Source: Caryophanales bacterium UBA6768 (lineage in GTDB: Bacteria > Bacillota > Bacilli > Bacillales_D > Amphibacillaceae). Taken from it: DNA of 18,517 nucleotides. Every line of letters starts with the position of its first letter. The first letter of the stretch is position 1. Below, in pieces: positions 14,278 through 18,517 of this stretch. The notes beneath the pieces were generated by a model that had not been told where the DNA came from, did no database searches, and was given only the letters and a program-made list of their open reading frames with translations. Position numbers and translations under genes: made by a program. The DNA lies in the NCBI GenBank assembly GCA_002453315.1, contig DKGO01000074.1, positions 572 through 19,088 on the forward strand, read 5' to 3'.

Positions 14278-15675
14278 ATGACTGTAGGTAGAAATGACCC
14301 ATGTCCTTGTGGCAGTGGCAAAAAATATAAGCAATGTTGTTTGTTAAAAGAAAACGAACAACAACATCGAGAACAACGTAGAGGAAAATTTTACGAGGCT
14401 AAACAAGATTTAGTAGAAAAAATTGGGGATTATTTAGTTCAACAAATCCCGATTAAACAATATGAAGAATTAAACGAACGATTTAAGGAGCGAACACAAG
14501 GAAGAATTGACACTGATATAGAAGAAAGTTATTTTACATTTTGGCTCTATTTTTTCCATGAATTTGAAAATGGAAAACGAGGGATTGAGCTGTTTTATGA
14601 TAATTATTTACATAAATTAACTGATGATGAAAAACAAATGATAAAAAATTGGGTGCAAATGAGGGCACAGTTTTTACAATTAGTAAATCAAACTGACGAC
14701 ACATTTATTTATGAGGATTTAAGGACACATAAAAGATACCCGGTTTCTGCAGATGAAGAAAATGTTTCACATTTTTATCCGTGGATGGGTACGTTAGCCA
14801 TGATTGAAAAGATGGATGATTTATATTATTTTAATGGATTACGTATCACTGTTCCACCATATAATTTACAACATACGATGGATTATATGGAGCAATTAAT
14901 GGCTGAACATCATCAATCAGAAGATGAGATTATCCAACACTATTTTCCCGAATTACTTGCAAAGCTGTTTGAATCACCGACAAAGGAAGAACATTTAATT
15001 GATGTGACAGAGTATTCACTGACCTATTCGCTGTCGCAACCGGAAAAAGTGATTGAATTTTTGAAAAGTGAAGCTGATATTCGTGGTGAAGAAATTGATA
15101 AAAACAAATTCGAATTTGTTTGGGCGGGAAATTGGCGCATTTGCAAAGACAATGCATGTCCTAGTGATATTCAATTAGGCGATGTTTTCGGCAATTTATT
15201 TTTACAAGATAAGACACTTGTATATGTCGGAATTGAAAAGGATAAACAGCAAGAAATGAAGGAAAGACTAAAGTCGTTAGGTGATTTGCTCGTTTTGGAA
15301 AATGAGGCTGAAAAGGTTATTGATCGATTCCCATCAAAACCGAATAACGTGTTGGTCATGGTCGATGAATACATCCCAGAATATTTTACATTTTATGCCC
15401 AAAATAATATTTTAAAAGAAATCGATGAACCAATCCCATTATTTGATAATAAGACCCTACGGGAACTTATTAAAACCAAAAATGATAAAAAAGCAATCGA
15501 ATGGCTGAAAAATTTAGAATTTAATGTTTACAGGCAGGTTACCCACCAATTTGAAGATGTAGAAGTTACTGCAGATTTTAATACTATCCGAAAGGAATTA
15601 GGTTTAGAGCCATCCCCTTTTGTCACAGGGGGAACAGACAGACAAACAACCTATCATTTAGTTACTATGGATTAA
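14278..15675 (+). CDS. SEC-C zinc-motif protein, 465 aa, unknown function
   Basis: The N-terminus GRNDPCPCGSGKKYKQCC (residues 4-21; Cys9, Cys11, Cys20, Cys21) is a textbook SEC-C motif, the zinc-binding element found at the SecA C-terminus and in many otherwise unrelated proteins. The remaining roughly 440 residues are soluble, acidic and mostly helical, with no motif that I recognise. There are aromatic-rich stretches (SYFTFWLYFFHEFENG; HFYPWMGTLAMIEKMDDLYYF) and a C-terminal part ending PFVTGGTDRQTTYHLV. The SEC-C element suggests a protein, ribosome or nucleic-acid interaction, but the function is open. ATG 14278 follows AGAGGGGG by 7 nt. The only other codons in frame upstream are part of the promoter region. 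It stands alone and reads into the tandem-repeat array; a weak AGATT/AATCT hairpin with a short T run (15698-15713) is the only terminator candidate before the array. Confidence 0.85.
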   Translation: MTVGRNDPCPCGSGKKYKQCCLLKENEQQHREQRRGKFYEAKQDLVEKIGDYLVQQIPIKQYEELNERFKERTQGRIDTDIEESYFTFWLYFFHEFENGKRGIELFYDNYLHKLTDDEKQMIKNWVQMRAQFLQLVNQTDDTFIYEDLRTHKRYPVSADEENVSHFYPWMGTLAMIEKMDDLYYFNGLRITVPPYNLQHTMDYMEQLMAEHHQSEDEIIQHYFPELLAKLFESPTKEEHLIDVTEYSLTYSLSQPEKVIEFLKSEADIRGEEIDKNKFEFVWAGNWRICKDNACPSDIQLGDVFGNLFLQDKTLVYVGIEKDKQQEMKERLKSLGDLLVLENEAEKVIDRFPSKPNNVLVMVDEYIPEYFTFYAQNNILKEIDEPIPLFDNKTLRELIKTKNDKKAIEWLKNLEFNVYRQVTHQFEDVEVTADFNTIRKELGLEPSPFVTGGTDRQTTYHLVTMD

Positions 15676-15723
15676 TTATTAAAATGGAGTCTTGACTAGA
15701 TTAGCAATCTTTTAAGTACACCC

Positions 15724-16240
15724 AATTTTAATTTCAAGAATATAATTCGACCACGTATCGAGAGACATTCTTGTGTTTGAATTTTAACGTAAAATGAGCA
15801 AAAATTTTACGAGAGACACTCCTGCGTTGGAATTTCAACACCATCTTCATTAAAACCCGACGCAAGGGACTTCTCACGTTGGAATTTCAACACCATCTTC
15901 ATTAAAACCCGACGCAAGGGACTTCTCACGTTGGGATTTCAACACCATCATCATTAAAGCCCGACGCAAGGGACCTCTCACGTTGGAATTTCAACACCAT
16001 CCTCATCAAAACCCGACGCAAGGGACTTCTTGCGTTGGGATTTCATCGCCATCTACATCAAAAACAGACGCAAGGGACTTCTTGCGTTGGAATTTTAATA
16101 AAAAACAAGTAATACTCTAACGCGAGACAGTTCTTGCGTTTGAATTTTAACGTAAAATGAGCAAAAATTTTACGAGAGACACCCTTGCGTTTGAATTTTG
16201 ATCAAAAAAGGTAAAACCCTAATCGTGGAAGTCCCTCATT
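15724..16240. repeat. 52-bp noncoding tandem-repeat array (nine copies) with paired dyads
   Basis: The 675-nt gap 15676-16350 is mostly a tandem array. Using the CGTTGG/CGTTTG core as ruler, copies begin at 15774, 15825, 15877, 15929, 15981, 16033, 16085, 16137 and 16188 (steps 51, 52 x6, 51), with a decayed copy before the first. Each unit has dyad 1 (best form ACGCAAG, 6 nt, CTTGCGT), dyad 2 directly after (GTTGGAATTTCAAC) and about 21 nt of linker. Copies at 15825 and 15877 are identical over 52 nt. The outer copies at 15774 and 16137 are a second, AT-rich subtype, share 45 identical bases and carry an extra hairpin (CGTAAAAT/ATTTTACG, 8-nt loop). The period is not a multiple of three, so this is not a coding repeat. 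The function is unknown. Confidence 0.9.
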
Positions 16241-16249
16241 AGGGTTTTT
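16213..16249. terminator. Bidirectional terminator closing the array
   Basis: AAAACCCTAAT (16213-16223) pairs perfectly with ATTAGGGTTTT (16238-16248) around a 14-nt loop, with an A-rich left flank and a T run on the right. It occupies the last, diverged repeat unit. It can stop transcripts coming through the array on the plus strand and from the RDD gene on the minus strand. I see nothing notable in 16250-16350. Confidence 0.8.
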
Positions 16250-16350
16250 GAGAAGGCATGTTAACCTCCATTTAAATTAGGGAAACCAACCGAAAATGGA
16301 TGAAGGATTTAAAATAAATTTAAATAATTCCATTGATTTGTTGTATGTTT

Positions 16351-16857
16351 TTATGGATTAATTTTTGGTATTACCTTAGTATGGGCAATCATATCACCCA
16401 AATGTCGTTTATCTTTTCTAAATAATCCCATTAGTAGTAAAATAATTCCAAGAACCATACCTAAATTAGCAATCACAATAGAACTTATATTGAAATCGTG
16501 ATACATACCATGGATGACACCAATATGACCTAACTGCCAAGGTAAAAATTTGACAATATTTCTTAATAAACTATGGCTGAAATTTTTATGTGCAAATGTC
16601 AATTCCAATTTCGCAACCCTTTTTCCAATAGATCCTCTTTTATAAAAATCAAAGTAAGAGAAAATTAAAATGATAGGTATTACAGAAGTAAATGTAGCAA
16701 TAAGTTGTGCTTGTAATTCCGTGTAATTAGGAATGCCACCCCATATAAGGAACGTCAAACCAAAATTCACCAAAAATAACAGTACTAAATAAGCGATTAT
16801 AACGAGATAATCAACTACCAATTCTATGATTCTCTTCTTTATTGGAATATAATTCAT
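16351..16857 (-). CDS. RDD-family membrane protein
   Basis: This 168-residue protein has three predicted helices (about 17-40, 49-68 and 125-147). It has the conserved RDD-family residues: Arg9 and Asp16 in KRIIELVVDYLV, the block FYKRGSIGKRVAKLEL after the second helix, RNIVKFLPW, and a C-terminal RHLGDMIAHTKVI. RDD proteins are small integral membrane proteins; some have been linked to Na+/H+ exchange in halophiles, but most have no assigned function. The ATG follows AGGGGTGG closely. It is probably the last gene of a cupin/192-aa/RDD operon, 60 nt after its neighbour, and it ends ahead of the bidirectional terminator at the array edge. Confidence 0.85.
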   Translation of the reverse strand: MNYIPIKKRIIELVVDYLVIIAYLVLLFLVNFGLTFLIWGGIPNYTELQAQLIATFTSVIPIILIFSYFDFYKRGSIGKRVAKLELTFAHKNFSHSLLRNIVKFLPWQLGHIGVIHGMYHDFNISSIVIANLGMVLGIILLLMGLFRKDKRHLGDMIAHTKVIPKINP

Positions 16858-16917
16858 ACGCCACCCCTACTCATTTATCATACTCAAATCAGTATTTCAC
16901 CTAACAATTAGTTATTC

Positions 16918-17496
16918 CTATTCCCTAATAATTTCCCTACCGTTTGTGTATTTGTTTAATAACCGCTCAAGCTTTTCCTTTGTCACTAGTGATGTAATAG
17001 CGACACTTGTTGTCATCAATTTTATGTTAATTTTAAATTCATAACCATCATTGACATCCTTCGAATAACCATAAAATCGATGGTTAACGTTAATCGGGGA
17101 AAATTGATACGATTTAATTCTTTTCCAACGGATAAATTGGCTTCCACTCAAAATACCATCATCTAAAACAGCAAACAAATTAAATAATTGATATGAATTT
17201 GCGATTGGCAAAAAAATTAATAAATATAGTGTCCAATTAAACATTGAAAAAAAAGCACCTAAAATAAACATGATAGTAATAAAAATAAGTAAGACCGAAT
17301 GAATTAAAATTGCTGGCCATTGCCCAGTATATGTCGGCTCATATAATGGTTTACCGGGATACTTTTTAATACTGTCAGCATCTTCTTTGTTGATAGGAAA
17401 TATCTTCTCTTTTTTTAATTTGACTAATACGGTAATGAAACGATATGTGTACAAAATAATGACAATGAAAAACAAGACATCCATCACTATTTTCAT
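16918..17496 (-). CDS. Membrane protein with C-terminal PH-like (DUF5673-like) region
   Basis: The 192-residue protein has one N-terminal helix (about 4-25), a polar segment with KKYPGKPLYEPTYTGQWP (to about 61), two closely spaced helices (about 62-85 and 88-107), and a C-terminal soluble part. That part contains LDDGILSGSQFIRWKRIKSYQF and a following beta-rich stretch. The pattern of a glycine-isoleucine turn, then WxxIKSYxF, resembles DUF5673/PH-like modules of small membrane proteins; this is a tentative recollection. The ATG is preceded by AGGAGGGG at good spacing. It lies 26 nt downstream of the cupin gene and 60 nt upstream of the RDD gene on the same strand, so co-transcription is likely. 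The function is unknown. Confidence 0.72.
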   Translation of the reverse strand: MKIVMDVLFFIVIILYTYRFITVLVKLKKEKIFPINKEDADSIKKYPGKPLYEPTYTGQWPAILIHSVLLIFITIMFILGAFFSMFNWTLYLLIFLPIANSYQLFNLFAVLDDGILSGSQFIRWKRIKSYQFSPINVNHRFYGYSKDVNDGYEFKINIKLMTTSVAITSLVTKEKLERLLNKYTNGREIIRE

Positions 17497-17522
17497 AGGT
17501 TACCCCTCCTATACCATGTGAA

Positions 17523-17840
17523 TTAAGACAACTTCGTCATGACCCCGTAAATCGTAACAGGTTTGTCACTTTCATTGATAAACCCTACCTTTTCCTCCGA
17601 CGAAAATTGAATAACATCATTTACTCCAACGTGGAATTCCTTTTCATCGACAAGTAATGTCCCGTGTCCCTCAATCACGTGCAAATACAACTCTTTATCG
17701 GGATGGGCGTGAGATTTCATCACTTGTCCTGGTAAGAAGTTTAAATAAAATGCTTGGCTCCGTGGATTTTTTATCATATCAATTTTCGTAAATCTATCTT
17801 CATTAAAAACTTTCGCTTCATTTCCTTTATAAAATTCCAA
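17523..17840 (-). CDS. Small cupin-domain protein
   Basis: This 105-residue single-domain beta-barrel protein has the cupin motif 1 G(X5)HxH(X3)E: Gly38, His44, His46 and Glu50 in LPGQVMKSHAHPDKELYLHVIEGHG. The second cupin motif is degenerate: around GVNDVIQFSSEEKVGFIN there is no PxG and no histidine, so the metal site would be incomplete or completed otherwise. Such small cupins may bind metal or small ligands, and no substrate can be named. Translation starts at TTG 17840, 8-9 nt after AGGAGAT; the ATG between them hits a stop after two codons. It is probably the first gene of a three-gene operon. An extended -10 element (TGTTAAAAT, about 37 nt upstream) is the promoter candidate. Confidence 0.82.
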   Translation of the reverse strand: MEFYKGNEAKVFNEDRFTKIDMIKNPRSQAFYLNFLPGQVMKSHAHPDKELYLHVIEGHGTLLVDEKEFHVGVNDVIQFSSEEKVGFINESDKPVTIYGVMTKLS

Positions 17841-17876
17841 TTTAATTCATCTCCTAAATAAATTAGATTTATAACT

Positions 17877-17885
17877 ATTTTAACA
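17877..17885 (-). promoter_or_regulatory. Extended -10 promoter candidate of the cupin operon
   Basis: The minus strand reads TGTTAAAAT (TAAAAT complement of 17877-17882), an extended -10 without a clear -35. It is correctly placed for the TTG start at 17840. Confidence 0.4.
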
Positions 17886-17941
17886 TATTGCCTCAGAAAG
17901 AAATGTATCATTTCTTTATTAGTAGTTTTCCTTTGACATCA

Positions 17942-17950
17942 TGTTATAAT
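17942..17950 (+). promoter_or_regulatory. Extended -10 promoter of the DUF3592-like gene
   Basis: TGTTATAAT combines a perfect TATAAT (17945-17950) with the TGn extension, 28 nt before the TTG start. A perfect TTGACA at 17933-17938 lies only 6 nt upstream of the -10, too close to serve as its -35. Confidence 0.55.
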
Positions 17951-17978
17951 AATCACATCATTAAAAGGAGCGATTTTT

Positions 17979-18398
17979 TTGATACATAAGGAGATTTTTA
18001 TGGGATTTATCTTTATTCCGTTAATCCCTGCATTCATTTTATTTTTAATGGGTATTTTAAAACAATTAAAAAGAAAACATTGGATAAAAATTGAAGCTGT
18101 TTCTATTGAGGAAAGAGCTGTAGGACTCGGTTACCCTCGACCGATTGTTGAATATGAAATAGATGGCATCGTATATAGGGAGAAATCTAATGTTAGTCAA
18201 CGTTTTTATATTCGTCCCGGGAAAAAAGTTCAAATATTCTACAATCCTGAAGAGCCAAACAAAATGATTATTGATACCTTTATCCAACGTGGTTCCATCT
18301 ACTTTTTAATTGGTGGGTTTTTTATGTTCTTCTCATTAGCAAGTGCAATATTTTATTTTATTACTACTTACTTCTATTCACCTTTGGGAATTTCATAG
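17979..18398 (+). CDS. DUF3592-like two-helix membrane protein
   Basis: The 139-residue protein has hydrophobic helices at about 8-27 and 106-130 flanking a beta-rich extracytoplasmic or cytoplasmic domain. The domain includes YPRPIVEYEIDGIVYREKS and IRPGKKVQIFYNPEEPNKMII; the Y(N/D)PxxP ending is characteristic of DUF3592. The function of the family is unknown. Two starts are credible, each with its own ribosome site: TTG 17979 (AAAGGAG 8 nt upstream) and ATG 18000 (AAGGAG 6 nt upstream), differing by seven residues (MIHKEIF). It is monocistronic, with an extended -10 promoter and a terminator about 30 nt after the stop, and diverges from the cupin operon. Confidence 0.82.
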   Translation: MIHKEIFMGFIFIPLIPAFILFLMGILKQLKRKHWIKIEAVSIEERAVGLGYPRPIVEYEIDGIVYREKSNVSQRFYIRPGKKVQIFYNPEEPNKMIIDTFIQRGSIYFLIGGFFMFFSLASAIFYFITTYFYSPLGIS

Positions 18399-18425
18399 TG
18401 AAGAAATAACAAAATGAACTAGCCG

Positions 18426-18454
18426 AAAAGGGAATGTATATTCCTTTGTGTTTT
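18426..18454 (+). terminator. Intrinsic terminator of the DUF3592-like gene
   Basis: AAGGGAAT (18428-18435) pairs with ATTCCTTT (18440-18447), 8 bp with one G-T, around a GTAT loop. GTGTTTT follows. Confidence 0.65.
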
Positions 18455-18467
18455 ACTTATGTATGCT

Positions 18468-18517
18468 CTCTAAGGCATTCATCTCCCCCTTCGCTTGCTT
18501 AGAGGAGGGAGTTTTCT
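18468..18517 (+). promoter_or_regulatory. Overlapping hairpins covering an AGGAGG sequence at the window end
   Basis: Stem A pairs CTCTAAG (18468-18474) with CTTAGAG (18498-18504). Stem B pairs CTCCCCCT (18483-18490) with AGG-A-GGGAG (18503-18511), and TTTT follows at 18512-18515. The two stems compete for 18503-18504. The right arm of B contains AGGAGG (18503-18508), correctly spaced for a start codon just beyond the window. It is either a terminator or a leader that can hide a ribosome site; the window edge prevents a decision. Confidence 0.4.

Noticed and set aside
15724..16240. CRISPR array (about 31-nt repeat with about 21-nt spacers)
   Set aside because: The spacing is regular, but the spacers are related to each other or identical, the repeats are degenerate, the spacers are too short, and no cas gene is present. 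It behaves as a decaying tandem repeat.
17933..17950. Consensus TTGACA plus TATAAT as one promoter
   Set aside because: The spacer is only 6 nt. The -10 is better explained as an extended -10 element.

Overview
The window is AT-rich, tightly packed Firmicute DNA with strong AGGAGG-type ribosome sites and several TTG or GTG starts. Gene content and order point to the Bacillaceae. About the first 11 kb match the ecs-hit-prsA-yhaLMNO neighbourhood of Bacillus subtilis. A strongly acidic tail on the secreted foldase PrsA would fit a halo- or alkalitolerant member, but that is only an inference. No rRNA, tRNA, transposase, integrase or cas gene was seen.

Layout. (1) Bases 1-864 hold the 3' part of an M20 amidohydrolase (yhaA-like), convergent with ecsA-ecsB (916-2875, minus strand), an ABC exporter with an 8-nt gene overlap. 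ecsC, which follows ecsB in B. subtilis, is missing. (2) A roughly 400-nt divergent spacer carries a possible small-RNA unit (promoter-like boxes, a 9-codon ORF and an intrinsic terminator) and the likely hit promoter. (3) On the plus strand come hit, a YtxH-type protein (yhaH position) and prsA; the trpP, scoC and yhaI/J/K genes of B. subtilis are absent here. (4) On the minus strand are yhaO-yhaN (4-nt overlap; an Mre11/Rad50-like nuclease-ATPase pair in which YhaN carries a predicted membrane hairpin), then yhaM (3'-5' exonuclease) and yhaL.

(5) From 11.1 to 15.7 kb lie single-gene units: an AhpD-like CxxC protein, a 58-aa membrane protein behind a strong promoter, a 216-aa membrane protein, an unrecognised 77-aa soluble protein, a tandem VOC (PhnB-like) protein, and a 465-aa protein with an N-terminal SEC-C zinc motif. 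(6) The 675-nt gap at 15676-16350 is the most distinctive element: nine copies of a noncoding unit with a period of 51-52 nt, each carrying two adjacent dyads, closed by a bidirectional terminator. (7) A probable minus-strand operon (cupin, 192-aa membrane protein, RDD protein) and a divergent DUF3592-like membrane protein follow. The window ends in two terminator-like hairpins, the last of which covers an AGGAGG sequence.

The first half combines secretion and export functions (EcsAB, PrsA) with nucleic-acid processing (YhaO/N/M). The second half is a patchwork of small membrane and accessory genes whose joint role cannot be read from sequence. Protein family calls come from recognised motifs and synteny, not database searches.
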